NCBI RefSeq assembly: GCF_016545825.1 | Contig: NC_052618.1 | Span: forward strand, 57,838,561-57,902,560 | From: Eucalyptus grandis | Lineage: Eukaryota > Streptophyta > Magnoliopsida > Myrtales > Myrtaceae | Length of the DNA stretch: 64,000 bases | Direction: 5' to 3' | Part shown: positions 11,851 to 24,699 of the stretch, piece after piece | How the letters are laid out: each line of letters begins with the position of its first letter | Numbering within the stretch: position 1 is the first letter of the stretch | Program-made: the position numbers and the translations under genes | Notes under the pieces: model-generated | Databases searched by the model: none | What the model saw: the letters and a program-made list of their open reading frames with translations, nothing else | Told to the model about the DNA's origin: nothing

Positions 11851-13253
11851 GGCGAAGAGTAGTGCCAATATGGAAATTGTGCGTAAGCAGCTTGATGTGA
11901 CTTAAGCCTTTTTTTTTTGAATGGAACCAGTATTCTTAGAATCAGTGTTGGATATTTTATTATTATTATTTGCTTGTGGTCCATGTCATAAAAATTAAAA
12001 AAAAATTTAAAAAATTAAAAAGTTTTAATTTTAAAAATTTCAATTTCAAAAAATTTAAAAATTAAAAAAAAAAAGAAAATTTTAAAAATTTTAATTTTAA
12101 AAAATTTTAAAAATTAAAAAAAAAAAGAAATTTAAAAAATTTTAATTTTAAAAAATTTTAAAAATTAAAAAAAAAAAAATTAAAAAAATTTAATTTTAAA
12201 AAAATTTAAAAATTAAAAAAAAAAGAAAAATTATAAAATTTTAATTTTAAAAAATTTTAAAAAAAATTAAAAAATAAGAAAATTTTTAAAAATTTTTAAA
12301 AATTTTTAAAAAAAAAGAAAATTATGAAAATTTTAATTTTAAAAAATTAAAAAAAATCTAAAAAAATAAGAAAAATTTAAAAATTTTAATTTTAAAAAAT
12401 TTTAAAAATTAAACAAATTTTAATTTTAAAAATTTTAAAAAAATAAGAAAATTTTAAAAATTTTTATTTAAAAAAATTTTAAAAATTAAAAAAATTTAAA
12501 AATTTAATTTAAAAAAATTTTAAAAAAATAAAAAATAAGAAAATTTTAAAAATTTTAATTTTAAAAAAAATTAAAAAATTTTAAAAAAATTAAAAAATTT
12601 TAAAAAAATTAAAAATTTTAAAAAAATTAAAAAATTTTTAAAAAATTAAAAAATTTAAAAAAAATTAAAAAATTTTAAAAAATTAAAAAATTTTTAAAAA
12701 TTAAAAAATTAAAAAAGGGGGTGGGAGGCGTTTGAGGGCTCCACCTCCCCCCTTTTTATAACTTTTATAATTTTATTTTTTAATTTTTCTTAATTTTAAA
12801 AAAATTTAAAAATTTCTTAATTTAAAAAAAAATTAAAATTTTCTTAATTTTTTAAAATTTTTAAAATTTTTCTTAATTTTTAAAATTTTTCTTAATTTTT
12901 AAAATTTTTCTTAATTTTTAAAATTTTAAAATTTTCTTAATTTTTAAAAATTTTAAATTTTCTTAATTTTAAAATTTTTAAATTTTCTTAATTTTTAAAA
13001 TTTTTCTTAATTTTTTAAATTTTTTAAATTTTTTCTTATTTTTTAAAATTTTTGAATATTTTAAATCTAATTTAATTAATTTTATGTTTTTACGCGTCTC
13101 GTTTTGACTCGGCAGAAAACGGCGCCGTTTTGGACTAACTCTGGAACAATTTTCGATGGCTAAGTGGTTTACTTCCAGATGATGGCTCATGTCTGAATTT
13201 AAAGTTATGGCATGTGTCCCGGCGTGCTTGACGGTTATGGCACTCCATGTCAC
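11851..13253. mobile_element. 1.4 kb insertion specific to unit A (MULE-like or duplication-derived)
   Basis: The block is absent from units B and C, where the site reads CATATCAAGG without interruption (32658-32667, 54264-54273). In A, CATATTAAGG stands on both sides (11841-11850 and 13254-13263), which would fit a 9-10 bp target duplication of a Mutator-type element. The right end repeats AGTGCCATAAC-like words. However, the left end (11851-11895) is a diverged copy of 11742-11786 just upstream, and GGTCCATGTCATA near 11985 also matches the flank. A local tandem duplication that then expanded is therefore equally possible. No coding capacity. Confidence 0.5.
11990..13070. repeat. AT-only foldback tract with GC-rich apex
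   Basis: Over about 1.05 kb the sequence is made of A-runs and T-runs in words such as TTTTAATTTTAAAA. The left arm (to about 12714) contains occasional G but almost no C; the right arm (12760-13050) contains occasional C but no G. The arms are thus imperfect inverted copies around an apex at about 12715-12757 that is itself GC-rich and partly palindromic (GGGGGTGGGAGG against CCACCTCCCCCC). Confidence 0.85.
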
Positions 13254-13329
13254 CATATTAAGGTCATTTCTTGGTCTACATTGCGAGTTTCCAAAGACAC
13301 CGTTTGTTTTACGTTTTAATCTTAACTAG

Positions 13330-14350
13330 TTTACTAACTCTGGAACAACGATGCTAACTAGTCTTCTTGCTCATAAGGATGATGGTAATGTACCATTCAT
13401 CGGGATTTCACGGAGACATGATAGAAGAGGTAGAGATCTTATGTTGTCGGAGAGATCTTCATTGAGACCGCCAAAAAGGTGCATATATTGGGTAAGGGCG
13501 TGGTAATTTGAGTGTGAGACAAATCAAGCCACAAAGTTCACATGTTGGTTGACCATATAGGCGAAGCCTCCAAAATGGAGGCATTGTAGAGAGAGAAGCC
13601 ATGGTCCTCCACTTGCGTCTGCGTCCATTGTGGAAATGTCAATCTAGTTGGGATTTGCCTTAGAAGTCGGATAATTATTGCTAATATCCAAATACTACAG
13701 GCTAGACCTAGTTTATGTGGAGTGTGGATCGCTCGGGCATAGGGAGCAAAATATCGGAGCGCGGAACGTCATTTGTGCCAAACGATAAGGGTAGACTTCT
13801 TTTAATCATGTAATTAGTATCATACATGATTTTGCAGTAACAGCAAAGATGATATAGGCAGTATAATGTGTTTCTAACGTATCATGTTCAAAGAAGAATT
13901 ATTATTTTAAATTGTGTTTTCAATTACAAAAAATATCAGCTGAAAAATATATCTCATATAAAAATAAAGATCAGTACATTGGAACGTCTGAAATGCTCAT
14001 TTTAGTATATGGATGCATTCTCATCTCAGATGATATTCTGTGCACCTAGGATTTACGGGCCGTGTAAGAGACGAATGCACACATCTAGCATATCGAGTAA
14101 TTGCCATGTGAGAGGCGAATGCATACATGTTCCTTTCAATGAAAGTTCATGAAAATGAAAGTCCGCGCATAACTCCAAGTCGAGTCAATATTTACCACTT
14201 TTTAAAGTTCATAAAAAATGAAAACCCACCAATAACTCCAAGTCAAAGTCAATGTTTATGACATTTCAGAATAATAACTTACTTCATCTTTAGAGCTAGT
14301 CCAGTATTCTTGTTTATTTCCGCTTTTGCGACGTAGTAAGTCCAATAGAG
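13330..14350 (-). pseudogene. RLP relic plus flank, single copy of the RLP-derived repeat (unit A)
   Basis: 13330-13720 aligns by eye with the RLP1 region 9220-10020: the ATGATGGTAATGTACC part, the GGAGAGATCT part, the CAAATCAAGCCACAAAG part and the GTCCATTGTGGAAATGT part occur in the same order on the same strand, with many indels. The following bases up to about 14350 match the flank seen in the 1.18 kb repeats. No frame is open. Confidence 0.7.
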
Positions 14351-15194
14351 TAGTAGTCATGCCTCACATAATCAGTATCATAGCTGGAAAAAGTTGAAAC
14401 CGGGAGGCGTTTGCCTTTGCCTACTGCTATAAGCTTATAACACTGACTCATACCATATCATTTACCTTTGGCTGAACGAGTGTCCATGTTGATTTGGTTG
14501 CAATTATTTCTTTTTTCCGTAAGTAAATATCGTGTATTCGCAAAACTCCAGCAACTGTGGGAGGAGAAGTTGTTTTACTACCCTCTGCATTTATGCAAAA
14601 GCTTCATTCTCCCCCCTTTTTTGTTAAAAACAGATTAAATCTAGATTTGCGAGACTTTTTCAATAACATGTAATTAATGAATTAGTCGCTCGAAACACAA
14701 AAGCAAGTCACAAAAACTTTTAGACTTTCTACTCAACAAATAAAGAGTTTTCAGAAATTCTGACAGACTACACTTGTGTAGGGATTTCGTTATGTACGAG
14801 CATTCTGTTATTATGAAATGTAAAAACCCAATTATAGGTAAGTAACACTGGTAATCCATGTATAACTCCAGATAAAGTGATCATTCTCTCTCTCTCTCTA
14901 CATAAAAAAAGAACTTCCCTAATGATACGTGTCAATGTCGTGATCAATTCTTAAAATATTTTGATCACATCCTAATAAAAAAGAACTTAACAATGATACA
15001 TTTTATCAATTAGATCGAGCAATAAAACAAAGGCAATGTAGTGTCTATCGTAAGATTATTACGGTAAATTTATAGAAAGAAAATGGCTCATTTTTTACCT
15101 TAATTACATCATTTTCATTCAACTGATAAAGTATCTAGCCTTCTGCCTTCGGTATTGGTACCTTAGACAGGAAGCTCTTGAATAAAGCATGTGC

Positions 15195-15228
<34 letters not shown>

Positions 15229-16217
15229 CATTGGCACTTCAACACCACAAATATATATATGCTTTTCCACAAACACATAGAATGGCCTCTACAGTAGGCT
15301 CATGCTTATCCTTTTACCTCTCATCACTAAGCATGACTGAATCAACTCAATTAAGCTCTTCTCCTAGCTTTGCTTCCTATTAATGTCAAAATATGTTTAT
15401 AAGTGAAAGTCTAAATTCATATAAGAGATTTTCTATTTGGAAATTGATGGACAAATAAGCAATAAATTTAAAACTTAAAAGTAAAGTCCAAGTTGGATTA
15501 AGTTTCAGAACAAATTAGGATATCAACTTTCCAAATTTGGGTTGGATTCGGCAAGGCCTATAGTTCCACGTTTAATATATAAAATAAGCAAATCTCTTTT
15601 GGGAGTTAGCCCTGTTGATTCGCCGTTCATGGAGAGTTTAACAGGTCTGTGGAATTCTCATACCGTTGTTGGAGAATAATTCGTGAATTAAGTCTCATTA
15701 AGTCGGTGTTCAAGCCGCGAAATCATGCAGTAAGATTTGGATATTTCTTTGTAATATTGAGAAATATTTCGTGAGAAATTGTGAAGAATAAACATTATTG
15801 AGTTTAATTAGAAAAAAATATTTAAAAAATAGTAAATTTTGTTCATATCAATGCCGGCCATGCCATGTAGGACGACTAGCATCCATATCAACGAATTCCG
15901 GCCAAGATGGACTCAATTGGCTAAAAGTGAAAAAGTTTATGACTCAATTGGCAAAATTAAAATGTTTAGGACTAAGTTGACAAAAGTACAATAGGTTTAT
16001 GATTTTTTGGACAATTTTTCCACATTTTCATGTACCTATCCTTCCTTTGATTTCTGAAATGTGTCAAGTCGGAAGATTATTCGAGTGATTTGACAATGAT
16101 GGGGAGCTATAGTAGTGAGCAGCTTTTAATTCGCTTTTCTAGTTTCTCCATTTAAAGTTCATGGAATGCAAAATGCATTTTTCCATAACTCGAATTTCAA
16201 GGATACTAAAACCTATA
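14351..16217. other. Conserved spacer without clear gene (unit A)
   Basis: AT-rich sequence shared with units B and C. It holds a CT run near 14886, a (GA)n microsatellite at about 15198-15227, and a short ORF after it (ATG at 15282) present in all units but only 33 codons. Compared with B and C, unit A lacks about 240 bases near 15140, with the short word TGCC at the joint. Confidence 0.4.
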
Positions 16218-16660
16218 TTACATTAAAGAAAAATTCGCCAACATAAATCGAGATGGGTCTATGATGCATTGTCTAAGCTGGAGCAAAGCCTCTCCTTTTT
16301 GCTCTCTGCAAATGGAAGTTGAGTTTTTAGAGAAGCAAACGCATGAATTATTTAAAAAGAGCAATAAAGTTACGAGTGAAAGGACACATTTATGTTTGAG
16401 GGAGTGGGGGTTTAAGGATCCTCTAATTAAATCCAGATCAATTATAGAGAAGCAGGGGGAGATTTTTCTTTCAACGTGACAAGTTGGGGTTCCAAACATG
16501 CACCTTATGTGGATGCATGTGTGCCATCTCGAAGGATGTATGTGTAGCACATGTAAGGTCCATGTATCATAATCACTGTCCAAGAAGAGAAGGCACATCA
16601 ATTCTTGCAATTAGAGTTTGTAAATTGATGACTAGGCCCCATCCAAAGGACAAAATTCAA
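16218..16660 (-). pseudogene. 5' end of a second, decayed RLP (unit A)
   Basis: On the minus strand a signal-peptide-like stretch (LVTLLLFLNNSCVCF) and the N-cap start SICREQKGEALLQLRQ are recognisable at about 16245-16390. The homologue of the RLP promoter follows to 16650, with the TATA box changed to CTATAATTG. After the N-cap the sequence is unrelated, so only the first 60 or so codons remain. The relic at 13330-13720 may be another part of the same lost gene. Confidence 0.75.
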
Positions 16661-16663
16661 CCT

Positions 16664-16855
16664 CTAGATATTAGTCCAAGTGAAAAGCAGCTCCACTAAG
16701 GAGATAGTGGAGAATTACACTTAATTTATGCACTGTTGTATACAGACTAAGTCAAGTCTCTAGATATTAGTCCAAGTGAAAAGCAGCTCCACTAAGGAGA
16801 TAGTGGAGAATTACACTTAATTTATGCACTGTTGTATACAGACTAAGTCAAGTCT
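16664..16855. repeat. Exact 96-bp tandem duplication
   Basis: 16664-16759 is repeated without visible difference at 16760-16855. Units B and C have one copy only. Confidence 0.92.
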
Positions 16856-18960
16856 TAGGGGTTAATAATTGTTTCTCTGTATAAATGCGTGCTTATAATA
16901 GTACCACTCAATTCAAGTTATGATTTTTACTAACTTATCAATTTCGAAATAATGATCTTAATTAGTCTTGTTGCTTGTGCAACACATGAGAATATGTTGG
17001 TCATTGCTTAAAAAGCAACACAATAAAAAACACCATCGAAAAATATATTGTGATTACTTTCACAATATCACAAATGTAATTATTTTCTGAATTCTTCCCC
17101 CACAACAACTATGTTAAACTTGAGTTTGCTTTGCCCATAAAAACTCTATATAAATGATGATTTTGACCTCAGAAAACATAAACGGTTCAATCTGTAAAAG
17201 AACTTTCTCTATGTAGGCTTTTCTTTCAATAGAAAGATATAATTTGATTCTTTAGTTGTGCGTTTAGTGTTTCCCATGGGTGTAAATCAAAACAAATAGT
17301 GATGGTAATAAAGCAAGGGATCATTAGCGCACCATGTGCAGCAAGTGAAAAGGTCATAGGACCATTCCAACATATAAACCACACTAAGAAACTCAGAGCT
17401 ATCAAAAAATAAAATAAGAGAAAATCCTCCCAAGGAAAATGAATCAGACCGCGTGTGTATCTTATTTTATAGTATAAAAAATGGTCTGACAACGAGTAGG
17501 GATAAACATTTAATATCACTGCTAAAAGCATTTACAAACAAAAAACAAAAACAAACAGAATCTAACCACCGACTATGTTGTAAAGGAAAAAGTAGCAACA
17601 AGCTCTGGATGGATAATGATATGAGAAGGATTGAGGAATTCAAACTCAATAAACAGTTCAAATCTTCCATAGACTCAAACCCGGGTGCAACCAATTGATA
17701 ATGAGTTATAATGCGGTAACGTTTATCAGAGATAAAGCCTAGTTTAGATTGAGAACAGCATGGTTGTTTTTTACCACGGAGATCAAAGTCACTAACGAAG
17801 GGAAGATAAGAGAAGCTAAGGATCGTATCTTGTCATCAATTTCGATACTCGTAGATTGAATCAATCAAGAGGCCTTTGAGCCTAAAAAAACACAGAAAAT
17901 CAAGGTAAAATATAAACATAGTCGAAGGAAGAAAACGCAGTTTTGGCAAATTACTTCGACGAGTTTCTAGGATAGATGGGACGATCATAAACTGCAACAT
18001 TCCTCGTTAAGGAAGCAAGTAGTTGCGCAGAAAACCCACGACCCGATGTACTTTAGAAACCAACTTTGTGATCAAGTAAACTTAAGTAATTTAAGATGTT
18101 GGTAAGGTTAAATTCAGATTCTACACAGAGGCCGACAATACATAAGCTTCCAGGCAAACTCATCCTGTGCAAACTTTGAGAACCGGGACCATCCCTATTT
18201 TCTATTGGCAAATCAGCGCCATCGCCTTCGACTTTATCTTTCTTGGTCAAAGGAAGGAAACAAACAACTTCAGGTTCAGGGGACAAGTAAAATTCAGGCT
18301 TGCGGATGGGTACTTAGAGAGACAATAGAAGCAAATATTCATAAATGGAATTTTAAAAAGCTGCAAAATTTCGGTTGAGATTTCTGATTTAGTTGGTAAA
18401 TTCCTATGTCGTTGCTAAAAATATGCGGATGGGGCTGCAAAATTTCCGTGTTGGCATTACATACGCCATGCTAAGTGGCTATATTGAAAACCTTAAAAAT
18501 AAAAAGTATCTCTAAAAATTTACAAGAAAGAAATTGAAAAAAAAAGGAAGAGCATTGGGAATTTGGCAGATCTACAATCTTTAACTCTTTTTCTTTTGAA
18601 ATTTGGCGGATTTACTATTAAAAACTTGCCTAATTAAAACAAATATCTCATAAACCCTTGCTTTAGATTTCTCATCGCTTGTTTGAAATTTTCAAAGCCC
18701 TCTTTTGGGCTTGAAACCTGGTTATGTTCAAGTTAGAGTGTAATGGTGGAGAGAGCACTCATGCATCTTTCACAATGGAAGCGTATCTTTCTATACGTAG
18801 ACATCATATTGTGCAACAAAGTTGCAAACCTCACAGCAGACTAATTTCCAAGTTGAACTTATTTTCTTGAAAATTGATTGAATAAAAATAATAGATTGAG
18901 CACCACAATTTTACTATAGAATCAAATCAAATCCAAGTCACACTTTTATTATCTCGACTT
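16856..18960. other. Conserved spacer with an unrecognised ORF (unit A)
   Basis: Shared with units B and C. A minus-strand ORF at 18053-18286 (beginning SPEPEVVCFLPLTKKDK) is kept nearly unchanged in B (37612-37929, enlarged by an insertion) and C (59233-59511). A more diverged copy lies at 45183-45330. It could be a gene remnant; I recognise no family. A 101-codon hydrophobic minus-strand ORF at 17226-17531 is shortened in B, which argues against function. Confidence 0.35.
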
Positions 18961-21900
18961 CATTTCGGTCTCAATTCGCCATGCTAGAGTGGAAGAGATC
19001 AAGCCACAAAAGTGATCCGTTAGGCTCAACACCTAAGCAAAGCCCCATACATAGAAGCACTTGAGAGTTATGACATGGTCCTCCTCGTGTCTCCATCCAT
19101 TGTGGAAATGTTGCTCCAAATTATTCCAAGTTGGAAAATGGGCCACTTGGGATCTGTCCTAAAAGTCAAGTAAATTATCGCTAATATTTCAAGGCTAGAC
19201 CTAGGTTACCCGGCGTGTGGACTGGGATGTGGAATGAAAAAGGGATTGTGAAACTATTACTTGTCAAAAATGTGGTACGATAAGGTGGACTTTGCCGAGC
19301 ATGTGATTAGGATAAGACTTAATTTTGTAGTTACAATATAGATAATATAAGCCGTATAATGTGTTTCTAATGTATTTGAGCCACTAAATTTCATGTTCAC
19401 ACAATAATTATTATTTTTAATGCAATATGAAATATTATCATGAAATTATAGTTTAGGTAAGTGATAACGATTAGTGTATTAAAATGTTCACAATACTCAT
19501 TTTACTTTATGGGTATGCTCTCATCTCATAAAATGTCTTGTGCACCCGAGGTCTAAGTGCCTTGTGGGAGACGATATTCATGCATCTAACATATTTAATA
19601 ATAGTAGGGAATCTAATCTATCATTTTGGTTTTCAATCATAATTAAAAGAGAATTTACATGTTCCTTTCTTCTCATAGGATATCCTATGCATTTTGAATC
19701 TACATGTAAAAACGAATGCATGCATCTAGCATATCTAATAATAATAATAAAATCTAAAACTGAAAGTCCATGTATAAAGTCTTAACTTATACGCCAAGTT
19801 CATAAACGTTGATCACTTTTTAAAGTTCATGAAAATGAAAGTCCACAGATAACTCCAAGTCGAAGTCGACGTTTATGACTATTTGAATGATCATCACTTC
19901 CTTCATCTTTTAGAGCTACTAATATTCTTTTTATTTTGGGATAAGTGCGATAAAAAATCCTAAAACTTGTCATGAAAGTACAATTAAGTTTTATGCTTAC
20001 AAAAGTACAATCAAGTTTAAGGGTGCGTTTGGGAATGGCCATGGTTGCTTTGAGTGTCCAAAACTCCATTTGGTCAAATATTGGGTATTTGGTAAAATTT
20101 TTGAAAGATCAAGCCACAAAGTGATTTGTTAGGCTAAACACCTAGGAAAAGCCCCAATATATAGAAGCACTTGAGAGAGTTATGACATGGTCCTCCTCTT
20201 GTGTCTCCATCCATTGTGGAAATGTTGCTCCAAATGATTCCGAGTTGGAAAATGGGCCACTTGGGATCTGCCCTAAAAGTCAAGTAAATTATCGCTAATA
20301 CTTCAAGGCTAGACCTACGTTACTCGGCGTATGGACCGGTATGTGGAACGAAAAAGGATCGCGGAACTATTACTTGTCAAAAATGCGGTACGATAAGAGT
20401 GGACTTTTGCTGAGCATGTGACTAGGATAAGACTTAATTTTGTAGTTACAATATAGATAATATAGGCCGTATAATGTGTTTCTAATGTATATGAGTTACT
20501 AAATTTCATGTTCACACAATAATTACTATTTTTAATGCAATATGAAAATATTATCATGAAATTATAGTTTAGGTAAGTGATAATGATTAGTGTGTTGAAA
20601 TATTCACAATGCTCATTTTACTTTATGGGTATGCTCTCATCTCATAAGATGTCCCGTGCACCCAAAGTCTAAGTGCCTTGTGGGAGACGAATTCTCGCAT
20701 CTAACATATTTAATAATTGTAGGGAATCTAATATATCGTTTTGGTTTTCAATCATAATAAAAAGAGAGATTACATGTTCCTTTCTTCTCATAGGATATCC
20801 TATGCATTATGAATCTCCATGTAGTGTAAAAAACGAATGCATGCATCTAGCATATTTAATAATAATGAAAAATCTAATCTATCGCTTTGATTTTCAATCG
20901 AAATAAAAAAAGAGTTTACATGTTCCTTTCAGTCAAAGTTCACGAAAATGAAAGTCCATGTATAACTTACACGCCAAGTTTAGAAACTTTGATCACTTTT
21001 TAAAGTTCATGAAAATGAAAGTCCACATATAACTCCAAGTCGAAGTCGACATTTATGACTATTCGAATGATCATCACTTCCTTCATCTTTAGAGCTACTC
21101 CAATATTCTTTTTATTTTGGGATAAGTGCGATAAAAATTTGAAAACTTGTCATGATAATACAATTAAGTCTTGTGCTTACAAAAGTACAATCAAGTTTAA
21201 GGGTGCATTTGGGAATGGCCATGATTGAGCGTCCAAAGCCCATTTGGCCAAATATTGGGTATTTGGTAAAATTTTTGAAAGATCAAGCCACAAAAGTGAT
21301 ATGTTAGGCTAAATACCTAGGAAAAGCCCCAATATATAGAAGCACTTGAGAGAGTTATGACATGGTCCTCCTCTTGTGTCTCCATCCATTGTGGAAATGT
21401 TGCTCCAAATGATTCCGAGTTGGAAAATGGGCCACTTGGGATCTACCCTAAAAGTCAAGTAAATTATCTTTAATATTTCAAGGCTAGACCTACGTTACCC
21501 GACGTATGGACCGGTATGTGGAACGAAAAAGGGATCGCGGAATTGTTACTTGTCAAAAATGCGGTACGATAAGGGTGGACTTCTGTTGAGCATGTGATTA
21601 GGATAAGACTTAATTTTGTAGTTACAATATAGATAATATAGGTCGTATAATGTGCTTCTAACCTATTTGAGTCACTAAGTTTCATGTTCACACAAGAATT
21701 ACTATTTTTAATGCAATACAAAAATATTATCATGAAATTAGAGTTTAGGTAAGCAATAACGGCTAGTGTATTAAAATGTTCACAATGCTCATTTTACTTT
21801 ATGAATATGTTCTCATCTCATAGGATGTCCCGTGCGCCCAAGGTCTAAGTGCCTTGTGGGAGACGAATTCTCGCATCTAATATATTTAATAATTGTAGGG

Positions 21901-22460
21901 AATCTAATATATCGTTTTGGTTTTCAATCATAATAAAAAGAGAGATTACATGTTCCTTTCTTCTCATAGGATATCCTATGCATTATGAATCTCCATGTCG
22001 TAAAAAAAACGAATGCATGCATCTAGCATATTTAATAATAATAAAAAATCTAATCTATCGATTTGATTTTCAATCGAAATAAAAAAAGAGTTTACATGTT
22101 CCTTTCAATCAAAGTTCATGAAAATGAAAGTCCATGTATAACTTATACACCAAGTTCATAAACGTTGATCACCTTTTGAAGTTCATGAAAATGAAAAAGT
22201 CCACAGATAACTCCAAGTCGAAGTCAACGTTTATGACCTTTCAAATGATCATCACTTCCTTCATCTTTAGAGCTACTCCAATATTCTTTTTATTTTGAGA
22301 TAAGTGTGATAAAAATCTAAAAACTTGTCATGATAATACAATTAAGTCTTATGCTTACAAAAGTACAATCAAGTTTAAGGGTGCATTTGTGAATGGCCAT
22401 GGGAAGGAGCTTTGAGTGTCCAAAGCCTATTTGGCCAAATATTGGGTGCTTGGTTAAATT
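18960..22460. repeat. Three tandem 1.1-1.2 kb repeats containing an RLP fragment (unit A)
   Basis: Copies start near 18990, 20103 and 21278 (periods about 1.11 and 1.17 kb). In each, about 200-450 bases match the RLP region 9800-10020: agatcaagccacaaa, then the TCCATCCATTGTGGAAATGTTGC part, then CCTAAAAGTCAAGTAAATTAT. The other roughly 700 bases match the flank of the relic at 13.7-14.35 kb. No copy is coding. Confidence 0.82.
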
Positions 22461-22679
22461 ATTGAAATCCATCTTGAAGGAAAGTTTGCCTTTAAAAAAG
22501 GTGAAAGCCCAAGGTAGGTTCTAGGCTTCCTTGGGCTTTTAGCATTCTCGAAAGGCCCTCTCTAGGGTTTAATATATAAATTTTGTTCTGAAACTATCCT
22601 CACTCAATTTTCATCTTTTTGTTTTTGGCCTTGTGATTCAATGTTCATCTTATTCTCCATTGAGTCAGTTGGCTTGGTT

Positions 22680-23060
22680 GCGTGTGGCTACGATGGGTCG
22701 GCGATAGGCTAGAGAGAGGTTGATGTGGTAACGTCTATCCTGGCGATCGTCACCTGCCAGTTGCACGACCTCTACAAGTTGTGGTGACCCCCCGCAAATT
22801 GCGTCGTTGTGACCCAAATCTAGTGCGTCACCTTTGTGAAGGGCCGCTTGAGGTCACGCGACCAAGCAGACCTTGCCGAGGTCGCACAACCTCCGATGAC
22901 CTAGATTTGGGTCGCATGACCCCTTGCTAGTCGCGGCGACCCAAATCTAGATCTCACGGCCTCTGTGAAGGTCGCTTGAGATCGCGTGACCAGTCGACCC
23001 TTGTTGAGGTTGCGTGACCCTGGCAACCTCGTCGATCGTCTCTTGGGGCCGCCCGAGGTC
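22680..23060. repeat. GC-rich GGTCGC/GCGACC repeat (unit A)
   Basis: A run of imperfect repeats of gGTCGCgtGACC-type words, many partly palindromic, with CCCAAATCTAG spacers. Present at the same place in unit B (about 42390-42780). A hairpin-like AAAGCCCAAGG...CCTTGGGCTTT stands just before it near 22500-22540. No gene. Confidence 0.7.
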
Positions 23061-23287
23061 TTATTACCTTAGATGTTGATTGCCAACGACAAATTTCAAT
23101 CACCAACGACCCCTTGCCCTTGCTGGCCAAATTTTTTACTTTTCTTTTAACGAAATTTTTTTAATTACAAATGTCATTTGTAAATGTAATCTCTCCAAAT
23201 ATTATTTTACTTAAAGGTACTTCACAATGGACTTTCAGATTACAATTTAACAAATACAATTCACATTTTGGAAACATTTTTAACTTA

Positions 23288-24255
23288 GGGTCCGTTCGTT
23301 TCGCGGAAAATGACTTCCAGGGAAAATGTTTTACTTGATTTTTCGGTGTTCGTTTCATGGAAAATAAACTACTCGGGGAAAATGTTTTCCATCATTGGAA
23401 AAACAACCTTCAAAGATGAGGAAAATGTTTTCCACTTTTGAAAAGTGGAAAACATTTTCCATAACTTCTTCCACCTTAGCTTCTTTTTTACCAACATATC
23501 TTTGTTTTATTTTTATGCTTTCTTTTTCTTTTTCTTTTTTTCCTTTTCTTTTCTCTTTTCCTTTTCATCTTTCTTCCTTTTAGACCCCCCCAAAAAAAAC
23601 CTTTCTTCCTTAGCCTTGGTCGGTCGCCGACCACGACGGCGGTCAACGACCGGCCGCGAGCCCGCCGAGCTCCGCCTGTGCCGGTGAGGCTCCTCCTCAC
23701 CTAATCTGGGAAGCCGAGCTCACCCGAGCCCGGTGAGCTCGGGCCTCGCTAGATCGGGCGAAGTGGAGCCTTGTTGGCCTAGGGGCGGAGCTTGCGGGTC
23801 GCCGGATCCGGAGCTCGCGGCTCACGGATCCGGCGAGCTCGAACAAGATTGGTCGAGCCTCGAGCTCGCCTGGATCCCAGTGACTGTGTCTTGGTCGACC
23901 GCTAAGAGCGGTGGCCATTGTCGCATGCGGCGGAGGAAGGAGGAAGGAGGAAGGAAAAGAAAAAGAAAAAAGAAAGAAAAATAAAAAAATAAATAAAAAT
24001 TTCGATTTTTTAAAAATACAAATAATTAAAAATTCAATTTTTTAAAAATATAAAAAATAAAATTAATTTTTTAGTCAATTAAAAATGTTAAAATTCAATT
24101 CTTCAATAATTTTTCCCCAAACAATTAAATTAGCTAACGAACGGTGGAAAATATTTTCACTCAAAGTTCGATTTGAGCCAACACCGAAAAATATAGTCAT
24201 TTTCTTAGAAAATATTTTCCGGAAATGGCTCATTTTCCGCGAAATGAACGGACCC
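23288..24255. mobile_element. Tourist/PIF-Harbinger-like MITE
   Basis: 968 bp between terminal inverted repeats GGGTCCGTTC(G/A)TTTCGCGG..., matching over about 27 bases with one mismatch. TTA flanks both ends (23285-23287 and 24256-24258). Unit B has the empty site AACTTAAAGTC at about 42996-43006, so the insertion followed the duplication. TIR start and TTA target duplication are those of the PIF/Harbinger superfamily. The GC-rich interior (23600-23930) has no transposase; the element is non-autonomous. Confidence 0.88.
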
Positions 24256-24522
24256 TTAAAGTCCTTTTACATTTTCTCAAAGACTTTCCCCAAAAGTCTA
24301 ACGACACATCTTAAAACTTATCAACTTTATGTAATCAAGTCCTTCAATTAATTTCGGCCAATTTGGCTAATGAAAAATGTTGGCATGATTTTTTTATATT
24401 TCCTATCTCATAAGTGGTGACGACATGATTAAAATATAAAACATAATGCTAAAATGATGTCAAGCTGATTTTTAATACAAATTTCATTTATATTAAAATA
24501 AAAAAAGCTAAATTGAAATCCT

Positions 24523-24640
24523 AATTCTGCTAGCCGCCACGCGATGAACGTCGTCCCATCCTTGTTCCTCGAAATCAAATCGTCCACCGACGGATCATTC
24601 ATGAGCATGTAAGTCTTCATGAAAACGGAAGCGACCTCTG
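24523..24640 (-). pseudogene. Heat-shock-factor DNA-binding-domain fragment (unit A)
   Basis: On the minus strand the residues [17 protein letters not shown] followed by [14 protein letters not shown] match the first third of a plant HSF DNA-binding domain (family pattern FLxKTYxLVDDPxTDDVISW...TFIVW). The sequence stops making sense after RLAE, so the recognition helix and the rest are missing. The base loss before MKTY disrupts the PFL lead-in that unit B keeps. Confidence 0.8.
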
Positions 24641-24699
24641 GGAGGCGCCAACTACTGGCGAGTCCCCGGTCTGCTCCGCCGGCATCGGTCCCCATGGGT

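Noticed and set aside
12978..13256. 92-codon minus-strand ORF ending in Lys/Ile runs
   Set aside because: Translation of the AT-only tract.
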